DNA from: a virus
Length of the DNA: 64,000 nt
IMG/VR virus record: IMGVR_UViG_3300042389_001478
Location: 62,001-126,000 of that record
Strand: one strand, 5' to 3'
A program made the translations under genes and the position numbers. The notes below the pieces were generated by a model, which did not search any database, had not been told where the DNA came from, and saw only the letters and a program-made list of their open reading frames with translations. Shown piece after piece: positions 32,201 through 43,141 of this stretch (the first letter of the stretch is position 1; each line of letters starts with the position of its first letter).

Positions 32201-34856
32201 AAATGGTAATAATCTATCCAAAATGTATGTTAAGTCCTCGTTATCTAGCGATATAGTCTTTTTAGATTTTATCAACGGAAACTATGCTGAGCCAAGAGCC
32301 ATTATGACCATATCTTCTCCAGTATTTATTGGAGCAAACAGAAACACTACGGATAATCAGCTGGACGCAATTCAGCGTTATGATAGCATAGCTAAATATA
32401 CAAGAGGAAGCAGCATACCCACACCGGCTATTGGCATAGCAGCAGGAAATACTATTTGGGGCGGATTAAGATGGAAAATTAATCCAAGCGCTACTACATA
32501 TAGAAATATCGTAGCTGGAACAGCTAGGGCCGAGGCTTCTTTATACGGAACTAGCTCCAACCCAGATGATCCAAGCAGTGCGAATGTGCATGTTCTAGAA
32601 AAGGCCGCTGTGCCATCGTTTGCTGCTATACCAATTCAGTCTAATTTAGCTATTTACGGACCCTGGATCAATCATCCTGGATCGATAGCCGCTGGAAGTA
32701 ATGGAATTTTTTCTGGTCGTGTTAACCCATATTACGATGTTAATAATCTAATTGGTGGATCAAAAGTTAATATTGACGAGGGTTTGGTTCCATGGAATTA
32801 TGGAGGAATGGACGCTCTTGACAGCGCTGTTTTAGAGAAAATTTTTGAAGACGTTAATTATCAACAGATCAATGAACAGGGAAGCATACAAGTTCCAGGA
32901 TACATGCTCACCACGAGCACGAACGGTTCTGCATATAACGTTGGAGATGCTTTGCAGTATCTTGGAGTGGCTAATGGTCCAATAGTCAGCAATATTCAGG
33001 TACAGGTTGGAGAAGGAGGTATTACGACATCCTATAACATGAGAACATATGTTAGAAAACTTGGTTTTTTTAATAAAGAAAATTCTGATCGTATGAAATT
33101 AATAGGACAAGAAGCGATTAAAAGACGCAAAGAAATAGCCACAAGTATTGCTACCCTAACTCAAAAACTAGGCACTGGATCGTCTAATGGTTTTGGTAGC
33201 ATGGGCGCTGATGAGATTTATGATGTTCTACAAAATCATACCTCTTTTCCGGCTATGTTACGAACTAGTCCTTTAACAGTATTAGCGGGACAAGCATATC
33301 CTAATGTGAATCATAAAAGCAGTTTGACTGATCTTCAAACCCAACTGGGTTATTCCCCATCTTGGAATATGCTACCAGCTAGTTTGGATAGTAGCATATC
33401 ATATACTCCAGAGCAAATGATTAAACAACTAACATATAGCTCATTATATGATGTAGAAGAGGTTCCTAAAGAATTAGTAGCGGACTATCATAAAAAATCT
33501 TTTATGAGTTTAGATGGATTATTATCGCCAATATCATTTTATCCAACAGAATTTAGTGCAACATATCATGCTACAAAGTATCCAACAGAAGCATGTCCGT
33601 TTTGCAAAGGGACGAGGAGGTATAAATATACAACAGCATCGGACACCAATCTACAATCAACATTAGCTTCTAACGGTAACTGTCAAAATATTATGTCCTT
33701 AGTAGCCAATAGTCGTGTTACTATGACTGAGGACTGTAGGTTTTGTGAACCAACAGCTGATAAAGTTAAGAGAAGCTTTATTAGCGCGTCGTCTAAAGAA
33801 ACTACTCCTCCGTATGTCATTGCTAGCGGAGACGACTTAACCCTGGTTAATAATCTTAGATTTGCTGGCTTGACTGGCAATCCTATTATTAATCAAAACA
33901 CATTAAATCCAATATTAACTTCGCTAGGAGAATTTAGTTGTTTTCAAAATAGGCAAGTGGGCGATCTTACTGCTCATTCTATAGAAATTATTGGAGACGG
34001 ATTAACCCCTCCAGAAAATAAGAATTTTATGCAATTGCCTTACTCTGATAATATCAACAAGAGATACTCCGCATACGATCTTAAATTAGTCGAGTTTTCA
34101 CAGTCCCACCCGAATCTAAATATTGATCAAAATTTTGCTGTGGCTAATAATATGAAATTTTTTGGTTTGCGTGGTCCTCTTATGGTCCATGGTTGGGGGT
34201 ACGACCTAGAGGGATATCCTGTACCAAATTCATCTGGAGAACCAAAGATAGAGAATGGGCAAATCGTTAGGGATACAGCAGGAAATATTATATATAAAAA
34301 TCAAGAGCTTCAATTTGATGGAACATGGACAAAGCCATATAAAGAAAATACTTTCTATAAGGGATGGGGTCAGTTGCCTGGCACCTGGCCTGTGGGTCCA
34401 GTTGATCTCAGATGGGATGCTAAGGCCGGGGTATGGACAGTAGGAGCAAACTATAAGTCCGTTTGGATTCAAATTGAAACTGATTTGATAGAGAACCAGC
34501 CGGTTAGAGGCGTTATGGTTGAGGATGCTTCAAATGAAGTGCTTCCAGATGGTTTAAGAAAATTAGTTTTTGTAAAAGACAACCTAGGCATTAACCCGGC
34601 ACCTAGAGGAGCTCAAATATATTGTAGATATGATAGTCAAAACGGATTTTATGAACCGATCTATAATAAGCCATACATCACTTCGGGTATTATACAAAAC
34701 GCAACAGCTGCGAATATTTATAAAATCTACGATACATCATTAAGCAGATATAGCACAACATATAAAAATCCTTTAGGTTTTAATGTCTCTAATGGTGATA
34801 TTGGATTATTTATTTTTATGGATAAGAACTGGACACTACAATCTGTTAGGTCTTAA
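29280..34856 (+). CDS. Large tail hub/tip protein candidate
   Basis: A 1,858-residue protein with AGAGGA ahead of the ATG. The first 250 residues are beta-rich (CSITNFNISLGWGGEASTLT). The middle is mixed with many Asn/Gly/Pro turns, and no lysozyme or peptidase active-site motif is evident. Around residues 1440-1495 two CxxC pairs (CPFC and CRFC, about 47 residues apart) suggest a single zinc- or disulfide-stabilised knob. Length and place after the distal-tail-like gene fit a Tal/gpJ-type hub that would close the tail and contact the host. The next gene starts two bases after the stop, so they are probably co-translated. Confidence 0.6.
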   Translation: MTDTCTNRLPYKAVGPYNQTLFLGCSITNFNISLGWGGEASTLTVNLLDDRAYHPSSAVFASMENRLVQINTQSQSQSNASNALKVNPTTGDVETDNTKTMHRTISQEMENQERSRFSNNKRLYDNPQTTDNQNIIDNGKVCWSSAGTKKFWTDPDLGFLGLPNKFNNRGYDIIGTPVLFKFDDLFFGGMIYSWKNVGSQGGWPTYEVEIRSFASLLNGSQLIIDGYAGTVASLVGNTSDNPTGLDVCVPHSYLRLPGGNSALPYNGSIVQGNLPNVFNIYGHLEADGFGNSGRTDRGISALAIYNALVSMLGPGTDESHSPFNPYGALLGRTITDMDGNSVDPYNTIYRPSLTNPNYQLSLHDIGICRNRVPVVAANGATPDTSFRRSMFKLDLSQVPAPPAALYMQGPTISIMQFLTEICDGAGVDFFIDFIPASGNDDYAGTIKVRTVSRRVQPNREIIKNIVDNLISEHIQVSSYNYGQEFNDQNTRVMYVGGKQKRLLQVKSTPLASKQNTLIFDPFANDGLGSFIDYSALGQPGTNQVREPNLMSTRSYRYRMAPGGGAVVAESQTKENFPAGGYSDGSFADPTYFADAGSSLLINRGNYHDAKNIQTIQTTVALPMANHPYYTNMISPYFGVGANGLGRKVFFDPAMGQMQIIFDVKDITDIVSATTPGYDGFSSNSPQFMVLENELRAASKGLGEWMVYCFNSPFTTDIEELTYKIFRQSFGPMGSREKFFDVKSFVILESISKFNQINQGRPHRVNLNSAAAYMKIWYKNFEAIHQFFQKIASEYYGKQFMIKMPSPRWYEDSSILPTETANINTLLNTGVSNTITIRQGSGKIYTDWELSPDGAWEEPGNLIDDMIYIGSPNASMMMDEQGKIPPIIGYNASAEYDYKQMYLGRFYAAQASISNAVLGSVWGNYIDLIRFEVRNNARDHFYSSINHSLPSNEYITLPYNNAAARNLKTAHGQPLNGNNLSKMYVKSSLSSDIVFLDFINGNYAEPRAIMTISSPVFIGANRNTTDNQLDAIQRYDSIAKYTRGSSIPTPAIGIAAGNTIWGGLRWKINPSATTYRNIVAGTARAEASLYGTSSNPDDPSSANVHVLEKAAVPSFAAIPIQSNLAIYGPWINHPGSIAAGSNGIFSGRVNPYYDVNNLIGGSKVNIDEGLVPWNYGGMDALDSAVLEKIFEDVNYQQINEQGSIQVPGYMLTTSTNGSAYNVGDALQYLGVANGPIVSNIQVQVGEGGITTSYNMRTYVRKLGFFNKENSDRMKLIGQEAIKRRKEIATSIATLTQKLGTGSSNGFGSMGADEIYDVLQNHTSFPAMLRTSPLTVLAGQAYPNVNHKSSLTDLQTQLGYSPSWNMLPASLDSSISYTPEQMIKQLTYSSLYDVEEVPKELVADYHKKSFMSLDGLLSPISFYPTEFSATYHATKYPTEACPFCKGTRRYKYTTASDTNLQSTLASNGNCQNIMSLVANSRVTMTEDCRFCEPTADKVKRSFISASSKETTPPYVIASGDDLTLVNNLRFAGLTGNPIINQNTLNPILTSLGEFSCFQNRQVGDLTAHSIEIIGDGLTPPENKNFMQLPYSDNINKRYSAYDLKLVEFSQSHPNLNIDQNFAVANNMKFFGLRGPLMVHGWGYDLEGYPVPNSSGEPKIENGQIVRDTAGNIIYKNQELQFDGTWTKPYKENTFYKGWGQLPGTWPVGPVDLRWDAKAGVWTVGANYKSVWIQIETDLIENQPVRGVMVEDASNEVLPDGLRKLVFVKDNLGINPAPRGAQIYCRYDSQNGFYEPIYNKPYITSGIIQNATAANIYKIYDTSLSRYSTTYKNPLGFNVSNGDIGLFIFMDKNWTLQSVRS

Positions 34857-34858
34857 TT

Positions 34859-37800
34859 ATGGGATGTAACTTATATAAAAAGCCTTTTTTATTTGATGTA
34901 GACTATAATCAATTTAATATTGATATTTCTAAATTAAGAGATTTAATTCCTAGGTTTGATCCAGCCACTAGTGGTCTTTGGTTTCCTGTTATTGTTAAAT
35001 CTAGTCAATCAAATACTAGTAAAGTAGACCCATTAATACCAGCACGAAGCAATGTTGTCAGCGCATCTTTTGATCCTACCAATTGTATTCCTGATACGAC
35101 CAAGGACTACGATCAGCTAGAATCAGACCCCATAGTTAATTGCCAGTACTGTTCTGTAAAAGAACCAAACTATCAGAAACAATGGCAGTTAAAAGATACA
35201 GAAGGGAATGTTAGACAGACAAGGAACGGAGACCTCCCTCTTGAAGATCAATATATTTATTCGAATTGTTGCAACGGAGCTTGTGACACCAGAATGAAAA
35301 AAGACGATTATATTCCTAAAATTCCTTTTATTAATCAAAATTATATTACTTCATTTTCTGATTTTAAATATTTAAATCAATTTCCTGCAACCAACAATCC
35401 TGGCTTGGGATTTGAGGACTTTATTACGCTAAATGAAAATGGATTATCAAGTTTTAATATCTCTCCATCTCTTATTATTGACTGGAAACTAAGAGAAACT
35501 ATTTCTGAAATACCCTACGACGAATTAACCTCTCAACATGCTAATATAGAACAGCACAATAAATCATTTAATAAGTCATTAAATACTAATAGAACTTGTG
35601 GAAATTTTATATTAACACAAATTAATCCAGCTGTTCAGGATATACATCCTGCTTATCCTATATTTTCTGGACTTATTGGAGACTCAGATCAATCAAGGGT
35701 CACTCTTCCACTAGGTCAGCTATTGCCAGTCGCCTCTAATTTTACTAATCCTTATGGTTTTTCTAAAAACACATATGATAATATATTTATCCACAATGAA
35801 AAATTGGGGTCTCACTGGAAATGGAATTATAGCTCTGGTGTTTTATGCTGGTACAGATATTTTGATACTAATTTAACAAACGACCCTCGCCCTATAAGGG
35901 GTATCGATTTATATATTTCTCCTGGAGATGTCTTTTTTGCTACTAACGATGGACCAGAACCGCTACCTGTTGCCTATGATGTAAATAGGGTGGACATAAA
36001 ACCATGTCCATCTGGAATAAAATTATTAAAGAATGGCTCTGTTGCTGGCGTTATACCTAGTGGATCAAACTTTACTTATATTTCTAGTAATATTTATAAC
36101 AAATTTATAGAATTATACGAGAGAATTAGCGAAGCAGATATTTTGGATGAAACTAATATGACACCAAAAGCTAGATTTGACTTGGCGGCCTTAATGTCCA
36201 CAGCCCCCGAGTATGATGAGATCACTGTAGATCTTTTAAAAAGAAATAGATCATATGAATATAATATAAACCAATATAAGCAGATAACTGAGCTAAATAA
36301 GGATATGACCACTAGCAAGATTGGTTCAGTATCTAAGCTAAATTTTATTGCAGACAAAGAAAGTTTAATTAATACTTTGGCAGATAAGTACGGGTGTTAT
36401 CTTTGGTTTCCTCCAGGCTCTAATAGTGAGGCCAGGACGACCACCCTTAAGTTGAGTAATAAAATTAAAAGTCAATGCCTCATAGACCTTGAGTTTGATG
36501 TTGTCTTCGATCATGAAGATACACAATTCGCTCTTGGTGCTTCATGCGACACAACGATAGACTGTGATGACAATATTTTTATAAAATCATTTGTGTATAA
36601 TCAACAATTTTCTTTAGGTAATATAAAAGTTAATACCGAAGTAGATACTAGTACCAGATATGCTACAAAATGTGCTGAAAAGGGAATAGTCAAGACTAAA
36701 TCCGCAAAAACAGCAGGAATATTTTTAAACAATGGACTAATTAAGGAAATAATCTATAATAGTGGCTGTTCAGTTTTCCAAGATAATTATCCTAGAATTA
36801 TAACAGATAGTACTCCTAATACTAGCTATTGTTCTGAGTGCGGAAGCGAGTCCAGCTATAAGCTGCCAAATGTACAAAGCGATAATATCTGTAGGGGTTA
36901 TTCTGGTGACCAAAGCTGGTGCGATGCTACACTAGCCAGATTCTATAATAACAGCGAAGGTCAAAACATAACAGGAGATAGACTATCCAGATCGATTTTG
37001 GACGGAACATTATATTTTAAGAGAACATACCCAGTAAATACATTTAATCCTCATATTGATAGACTAGCATTTCATAGTCAAGGTGGTCTTTATTATGTTT
37101 CAAATATTTTAGGAGGCATCAGCGGAACCACTATTTTTGCTAAAAATGCTTCTCAATTATTTACTGGTTCTGATGGAGACCAACTATCTATTTCTTTTAC
37201 CAATAAGAATGTTGGAATTAAACTATTTAATATTTCTATTCAAAAACTTAGAAGCTCATCAAGCGATACCTATGATTGCAAAGCTTTTCCTGTCAAAGAC
37301 TCATGTCAATGTTTTAATCTAAGCACTTTTGCAGACTATCCGTCTAAGTGTGGAGATGGAGCAATTACATACACAAACAACCCCATATTATATACTCCTG
37401 GTCTTTCTACTAATAATAGCCCTAGACTCAAAGCATATGGAGGATATTCTCTAGAAAAAATTGCAGAATTATTGGGTGGCGCTGATATAGTAGAAAATAT
37501 ATCCAGAACAGAACAACAAATTCTTGCTACTAAGAAAAAAATAGCTCTTACTGTAGATCCGGATACTTTGTCTACATTAAATAATACGCTTAGTGAACTA
37601 TTAAGAGAACTATCTGGACTTAGAGAGTCTTTATCTTTAACGTCAAGAATACCAAATCATCCAGCACCTGGGTCTTTATTGTCTCCTGTCAACACCAAAA
37701 TTGATCCATTAAATCCATATGGGTGTGAGAAGTCTGTTACTATCACATTAAATAATTATGTTGCAACTAATTGGACGGTGCTTTTGCCGTCCTATAATAC

Positions 37801-40800
37801 TATACATGCTGATGTTTGGGCAGAAGTTCTTGAAAATGTTAATTTATTTAAGTCTAATGTGTTTAGTGTAGATTTTGATAGTGGAGATATAGTATCGACA
37901 CCTAATCAAGGATATCAGAGATTCACTACTAAAGTTGTTTTAAATGAAAACATTACGATATATGATCAACAAAAAAAGGCGATTATTAACAAGGGAGGTG
38001 GACAAGCTTCTTCGGTAGTTATAGACTTGGTTAACCCATTTTTATCTGCCTTAATAGGACGAAGAGATGACGGTAATGATTTTTGTCTTTATCCACCAGC
38101 TGGGTCGTTGTGTGATACAAATAATGTTTTTGCTACTAGAGGCGATGAAATATCTAGCATTCCAATTAAATTTAGTAGAATTCCAAGAAAACAAATTTTA
38201 AATTTTTCTATACCAGCATATACCGCTATGGGAAATCTAAAAAGAGGCTTTTTCCATCCGAATAGTGGGTTGTCTTTTAATAGAGAATATTTTAATTTAT
38301 CACCAATTATTCAGGATAGGAGTAAGCATACTTCATATATAGATTACGAAAAAGAAGTCTTCAACCCAGAAGCATCATATGGAAATGGTTTGGTTTTAAT
38401 TGGAGAATTAAATAGCGATATCGAGCGAGTCTTAACGCAAGTTAATAATTTTTCAGATCACAGAAAACTCAGACTATATTTAAAGCTTGGTGACGGCTGG
38501 TATATGTATAATAATCCAAATAGTTTTGGATTTTTTAATAAAGAACAATTGTATGTTGGTGAACCATTTATGTTTGAATATTTATCTTCAGAAGATAAAT
38601 CAACAATACAAGGACCATGGACACAAACCTGCGCTAAAGAGCCCATAGAATTCGATTTTCTATATAATTATCGCCCCACCGGAACTAGTATATTAGACTA
38701 TAATACCAACAAATATCCATTATACATTGCATCTGTTAGTAAAAACCCAAATAAACAAGATACTGTTATGCTAGATGGAGCTAGACCATATTTTTATATC
38801 GGAGAAAAAGAGAATGTAGTAGTATCTAACAGTAGCTCAATCGAGGGATTGGACTCAGTAGAACAAGACCTAATCTCCACTACGAACCCAGTTGTTTTAT
38901 TAACTAATGGAGATAGATGGAAATATTTAGGGGGAAGTAAAACAAGCCTATCGTCTTATGAATTAACAGACTATAATTATTTATATAGTAATTTTAGCAG
39001 TTTACATATTGACTATGCCTTAAAAAGTAAAAAAGGATATGTATATAACACTAAAATGTTTTGTGACCAAGACGTGACAATAGTTAATAAAGCAAATCCA
39101 AAACAAAAATATACAAGTAAAATTATAGAAAAATCTATTTATTCTTTTGCTGTTGATCAATATGGAAACTCTCTGGATGCTGATTCTATAAATCCCGGAA
39201 AATATATCAAAATTTACACTAGATTAAAACTAGACAAAAAACTTAAATATGATAATGCATACCTGGATTTCTCGACCCTATATAATAATTTTCAAACACT
39301 AAACGGTATTGATTCTTTTATAGTTTATAGAGATTTTAAACCTCTCCTTAAAAATGAGACGGATGAACTTTTACGAAATTCTTTGTTTTCTACCAAATGG
39401 GGAGATGTTATTGAGTTTGACAATAGGCTTAGCTCTGAATTAAATCAATATATTAGTTCTGCTGCTTATATTAATAATAATTATCCATATTCTTTATATG
39501 ATAATTTATTTTATAAAATAATTATTAACAATACTAATATTGAAAAATTTAATTATATTATTAAGCCCAAAAATAATTCCGACATACAAGTATCATATGA
39601 CGGCCCAGTATACTACACTCTTCATCAAAAATATAATATCGGATCAAATAATTATTTGACAAAATCTGATTTTCATAGTCAGGACAATTATTTGCCTTTG
39701 ATAGATATCAATTTTATACCCACACCAGGAACAAACTCACAGTCAGTAAGAGGTCAGATATCACAGCAACTGAGCTCGTTGCAAAATCAGAGCCTATTAA
39801 ATGGAAAAATTATTATTAGCGGAGCATATAAGAACTTAGCCCCAGACCATGAATGGGGTGATTTTAAATCGCCGAATGATACAAGATATTTTTGGATCAA
39901 TATGAACCCAAGTAATAAGTTAAAATCTGCTCTTTCATTTACCAGCGAGACTCATTTTTACTCAAACACCTTAAGAGTAGACGACCCCCCATTTACATTA
40001 TCTTCCTTAAATAGCTCTATGCAATTTGGTCAATCTAATTGCTTCAGATCGTTTACTGCTTCACTTCCAAATTATAATAATTTAACTATTAGCTCTAATA
40101 ATTTAAATTTTACAAACTTTAATACTAATATATTTCAGACAGATGTTTTTGCAAGATATCCTATATATTGTGATACTGATACTGTTGGTAATTGTGCCAG
40201 TCAATTATGTGGCATTAATACTGCTGGGTGGACAACAGTAAAGGCGGATTATACAACATATACAGAAAAAGAACCAGATATTAGTAGTATTTTATCTAAT
40301 AGTATTCCTTTTATGTTGTCATATGATGCTGGCTTATATAATATTGTTGGTAATACTGGTATCAAATATATTCAAAGATTCGAACTAGAACCTAATAACA
40401 TACTATATCCCGAATCAGCTTGCGATAGTTCTGTGGGGCCAAGGCCAGCGGCAGCAAGATATTCAGTATTAAACAGCGAGTATCAGTCTTTGTTGTCTAA
40501 TAGTATTGTAAACGACCACACCAGCGTTGTTACTAATACAGATATATTAGCTAATGAAATGTTGTTTAGGTTGCTATATGGAGAACAACAACGAATTAAT
40601 TTAGACAGGATTGACGGATCAAGAGATAGAGTTACCTTAACTGATTTATTAAAGTATAGTTATCCCAAAGTAGAAGCAAAAGACGTATATAAAAATATAC
40701 CATATGATTTAGATATTGATGCCGATATTTCTAATCGTAAAACTACTGGGTCCATATCTATAGATGGCATCTTAGCAGTAGGAAAAAATATAACTATTAC

Positions 40801-43141
40801 TATAAATAATTTAGATATTAATATTAAAATATCAAGAGTGAACGGCAAGATTAAAGCAATAGCAAGTATTTCTGGTCATGACAGCTTAGAATCAATTCTA
40901 TATTCAGAAGAGGATATTTATACCACCCCCTTTGTTTCTACTCAGCCTGTTTTTCCGGCAAATGAAGATGAATACTTTGATGATCCGATACTATGTAAAG
41001 AACGACAACAAGTGAGTATTAATCTAAGTAGTAAGATTGTAAAAGCCACTATTAAAAATAGGGCATGCGATGGAACAGATGTGGAGTTTCCATACTGGAA
41101 AGCTTCGGATAATCCAAATGGTAGGCCATGTAATCCGAATGGACTTGGCGACAACATTTGGGGAGCATGCTTACCGGAGCGAGTTCACCTGGGCTGGGGA
41201 AATTATATTGATATTCGCCCAGAAGATAGGGGTCATCCAGGAATAGCTTTTGTTAATGTTGGAGGGTGTGCTGGCACAGCAACAACGCCATATAACGCAT
41301 GTACTAATCGAGGGGTTGGCGAAACACAAATACCAAATGGATGCTCGATTATAGCTGCTCCAAAGAATCCTTTTAAGGCTACCCTCAGATCTAATGGAGT
41401 ATCTAGAGGGGTTATGTATGGTTGTCATATTAATGGAGGAACTGCAACAACCCAATACGATTTAGCATATACCAATGAAGGAGGGATAGAAAGCTTTATT
41501 AGCACCAGCCTTATAGACGGTGTACGAGGTTTATCATTAAATCCCAGATACGAATCCTCAGACTGCGGCACTTGTTTTAGTTTAAATGCTAGTAGTTGGA
41601 ATAATATTCCGATATACAATAGTCTAGGTAGAGATTGGCCAGTTGTCCCCGTAACAACAAATGACGCATGTGAATGCTCCGATTACACTTATGGATACTG
41701 TAGAAGTTCTGAGAATATTCAAGGATGTGCTTGTAAATCTTTAAATTATGAGTATGCTGATTTCGATTATAATTTTGAGTATTGTAGACACTCTATCAAG
41801 CTCAAAGGATTTAAGAGAAAGCTTACAGGATATCTAAAAGATCCTAAAATGATTATTGATGATCCTCCAGATTTTGGTGGTAGAGTTGCCCCAACCACCT
41901 TAGCTAGTGGTGATATAGACAACTTAAAGATTGAAGAAGAGTGTGTGTGGTATTCTTGTCCATTGACTAATCCGATAACTTATTATGTGTATAATAGACA
42001 AAATATAATTCGTCGCAGCGCATATGCCACCAATTGTCCAACGCGTTTATGTGATATAACCTATAATAATAATAGTACTACAATAGTATTATCTGGAGCG
42101 AATGGGTTGATATCCAGATGTATTAAGAATAGTCTTGGAAGCGATTGTCCAAAAATAAGGGTGGTTGTTCCTGATGATAGTTTTAAGGTTGTTGACTCAA
42201 TTAATAGCTCATGCGACATTTGCGGATCAGAAACCGATGAAGCTATCATGATAGATCAGCATCCAGCTTGGGATATTATTACCGAGACGAGAACATGTGT
42301 CTTAGGGTATTTATTACAAAATAATCCTAATACAAATGGTCCGGTAGGAATTGGCGGATGTCAAACAATTCCTTGTGATATTTGTCTGGCATGTCCTGAT
42401 GCTAATAGCTGTAATGGCTGGTCTAGTACTCATTGTGGCCGGGGTTTGTGTGGAAAGTCCGCGCCGGAGTCTTTCCCGTGGCATGTTTGTATAAATAAAA
42501 TAGGAGGAGGAAGCGTTGGAATACCAGGCAATACAGACGCTGTACGTCTTATTGGGGAATATTTTGGTGGCCAAAACCCAAATTATAATGGCAGGACACC
42601 CACAATTATAGGATGCGACATCCCCGTGAACTTTGATCTGGCTACTTCTGGAGCAGGTAACCGACTATTGAATTCTGAGTGGGAGTCCAATATGAAACAA
42701 GCTTATGATAATATTGCTGTGTGCAAGAACAATATAGACCGATATAGGATTGAAGATATTGTAGAAGGTGTTATTCCCGGTACTTGTGGTAAGTTAACTT
42801 TCACAGAATTAATTTATCCAGGCATTAAATATAGGTCTACTTTAGGAAGCATTTCTTCTCCAGCCATACCCGATGTTGAAGATATTGACATTATAGTAAG
42901 ACTGGCATATTATACATATCAATACAGAAGACCTAAAACTATTCAAGATATTTTAAAAGGAGTAGAAACTTCTATTAAATGCAACGAACAAGCCACCTCC
43001 TGCATGACATCTAATATTAGGCTATCTTCCGCATATAAAAGCATAGATTGCAATTCAACGCCAATTTGTTATAATACAGACGCATCAAGATGCGATAGTA
43101 CTAACAGGTGTTGTCAAGCAGGCAGGATTCAATATGAATAA
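34859..43141 (+). CDS. Giant cysteine-rich tail protein of unknown fold
   Basis: A 2,760-residue protein starting two bases after the hub candidate. The N-terminal 100 residues carry CQYC and then CCNGAC. CSECG lies near residue 660. The final third has dense cysteine clusters: CECSDYTYGYC, CACKS, CDICG, CDICLACPDANSC and a terminal CDSTNRCCQAG. The rest is Asn/Ser/Tyr-rich and beta-like, with one leucine/glutamate helical stretch near residues 880-930. Spaced CxxC pairs suggest zinc or disulfide cross-links in an extracellular fibre. I recognise no catalytic motif. Position as the last large tail gene suggests a side fibre or tail-tip appendage. The stop overlaps the next start by eight bases. 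Confidence 0.65.
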   Translation: MGCNLYKKPFLFDVDYNQFNIDISKLRDLIPRFDPATSGLWFPVIVKSSQSNTSKVDPLIPARSNVVSASFDPTNCIPDTTKDYDQLESDPIVNCQYCSVKEPNYQKQWQLKDTEGNVRQTRNGDLPLEDQYIYSNCCNGACDTRMKKDDYIPKIPFINQNYITSFSDFKYLNQFPATNNPGLGFEDFITLNENGLSSFNISPSLIIDWKLRETISEIPYDELTSQHANIEQHNKSFNKSLNTNRTCGNFILTQINPAVQDIHPAYPIFSGLIGDSDQSRVTLPLGQLLPVASNFTNPYGFSKNTYDNIFIHNEKLGSHWKWNYSSGVLCWYRYFDTNLTNDPRPIRGIDLYISPGDVFFATNDGPEPLPVAYDVNRVDIKPCPSGIKLLKNGSVAGVIPSGSNFTYISSNIYNKFIELYERISEADILDETNMTPKARFDLAALMSTAPEYDEITVDLLKRNRSYEYNINQYKQITELNKDMTTSKIGSVSKLNFIADKESLINTLADKYGCYLWFPPGSNSEARTTTLKLSNKIKSQCLIDLEFDVVFDHEDTQFALGASCDTTIDCDDNIFIKSFVYNQQFSLGNIKVNTEVDTSTRYATKCAEKGIVKTKSAKTAGIFLNNGLIKEIIYNSGCSVFQDNYPRIITDSTPNTSYCSECGSESSYKLPNVQSDNICRGYSGDQSWCDATLARFYNNSEGQNITGDRLSRSILDGTLYFKRTYPVNTFNPHIDRLAFHSQGGLYYVSNILGGISGTTIFAKNASQLFTGSDGDQLSISFTNKNVGIKLFNISIQKLRSSSSDTYDCKAFPVKDSCQCFNLSTFADYPSKCGDGAITYTNNPILYTPGLSTNNSPRLKAYGGYSLEKIAELLGGADIVENISRTEQQILATKKKIALTVDPDTLSTLNNTLSELLRELSGLRESLSLTSRIPNHPAPGSLLSPVNTKIDPLNPYGCEKSVTITLNNYVATNWTVLLPSYNTIHADVWAEVLENVNLFKSNVFSVDFDSGDIVSTPNQGYQRFTTKVVLNENITIYDQQKKAIINKGGGQASSVVIDLVNPFLSALIGRRDDGNDFCLYPPAGSLCDTNNVFATRGDEISSIPIKFSRIPRKQILNFSIPAYTAMGNLKRGFFHPNSGLSFNREYFNLSPIIQDRSKHTSYIDYEKEVFNPEASYGNGLVLIGELNSDIERVLTQVNNFSDHRKLRLYLKLGDGWYMYNNPNSFGFFNKEQLYVGEPFMFEYLSSEDKSTIQGPWTQTCAKEPIEFDFLYNYRPTGTSILDYNTNKYPLYIASVSKNPNKQDTVMLDGARPYFYIGEKENVVVSNSSSIEGLDSVEQDLISTTNPVVLLTNGDRWKYLGGSKTSLSSYELTDYNYLYSNFSSLHIDYALKSKKGYVYNTKMFCDQDVTIVNKANPKQKYTSKIIEKSIYSFAVDQYGNSLDADSINPGKYIKIYTRLKLDKKLKYDNAYLDFSTLYNNFQTLNGIDSFIVYRDFKPLLKNETDELLRNSLFSTKWGDVIEFDNRLSSELNQYISSAAYINNNYPYSLYDNLFYKIIINNTNIEKFNYIIKPKNNSDIQVSYDGPVYYTLHQKYNIGSNNYLTKSDFHSQDNYLPLIDINFIPTPGTNSQSVRGQISQQLSSLQNQSLLNGKIIISGAYKNLAPDHEWGDFKSPNDTRYFWINMNPSNKLKSALSFTSETHFYSNTLRVDDPPFTLSSLNSSMQFGQSNCFRSFTASLPNYNNLTISSNNLNFTNFNTNIFQTDVFARYPIYCDTDTVGNCASQLCGINTAGWTTVKADYTTYTEKEPDISSILSNSIPFMLSYDAGLYNIVGNTGIKYIQRFELEPNNILYPESACDSSVGPRPAAARYSVLNSEYQSLLSNSIVNDHTSVVTNTDILANEMLFRLLYGEQQRINLDRIDGSRDRVTLTDLLKYSYPKVEAKDVYKNIPYDLDIDADISNRKTTGSISIDGILAVGKNITITINNLDINIKISRVNGKIKAIASISGHDSLESILYSEEDIYTTPFVSTQPVFPANEDEYFDDPILCKERQQVSINLSSKIVKATIKNRACDGTDVEFPYWKASDNPNGRPCNPNGLGDNIWGACLPERVHLGWGNYIDIRPEDRGHPGIAFVNVGGCAGTATTPYNACTNRGVGETQIPNGCSIIAAPKNPFKATLRSNGVSRGVMYGCHINGGTATTQYDLAYTNEGGIESFISTSLIDGVRGLSLNPRYESSDCGTCFSLNASSWNNIPIYNSLGRDWPVVPVTTNDACECSDYTYGYCRSSENIQGCACKSLNYEYADFDYNFEYCRHSIKLKGFKRKLTGYLKDPKMIIDDPPDFGGRVAPTTLASGDIDNLKIEEECVWYSCPLTNPITYYVYNRQNIIRRSAYATNCPTRLCDITYNNNSTTIVLSGANGLISRCIKNSLGSDCPKIRVVVPDDSFKVVDSINSSCDICGSETDEAIMIDQHPAWDIITETRTCVLGYLLQNNPNTNGPVGIGGCQTIPCDICLACPDANSCNGWSSTHCGRGLCGKSAPESFPWHVCINKIGGGSVGIPGNTDAVRLIGEYFGGQNPNYNGRTPTIIGCDIPVNFDLATSGAGNRLLNSEWESNMKQAYDNIAVCKNNIDRYRIEDIVEGVIPGTCGKLTFTELIYPGIKYRSTLGSISSPAIPDVEDIDIIVRLAYYTYQYRRPKTIQDILKGVETSIKCNEQATSCMTSNIRLSSAYKSIDCNSTPICYNTDASRCDSTNRCCQAGRIQYE

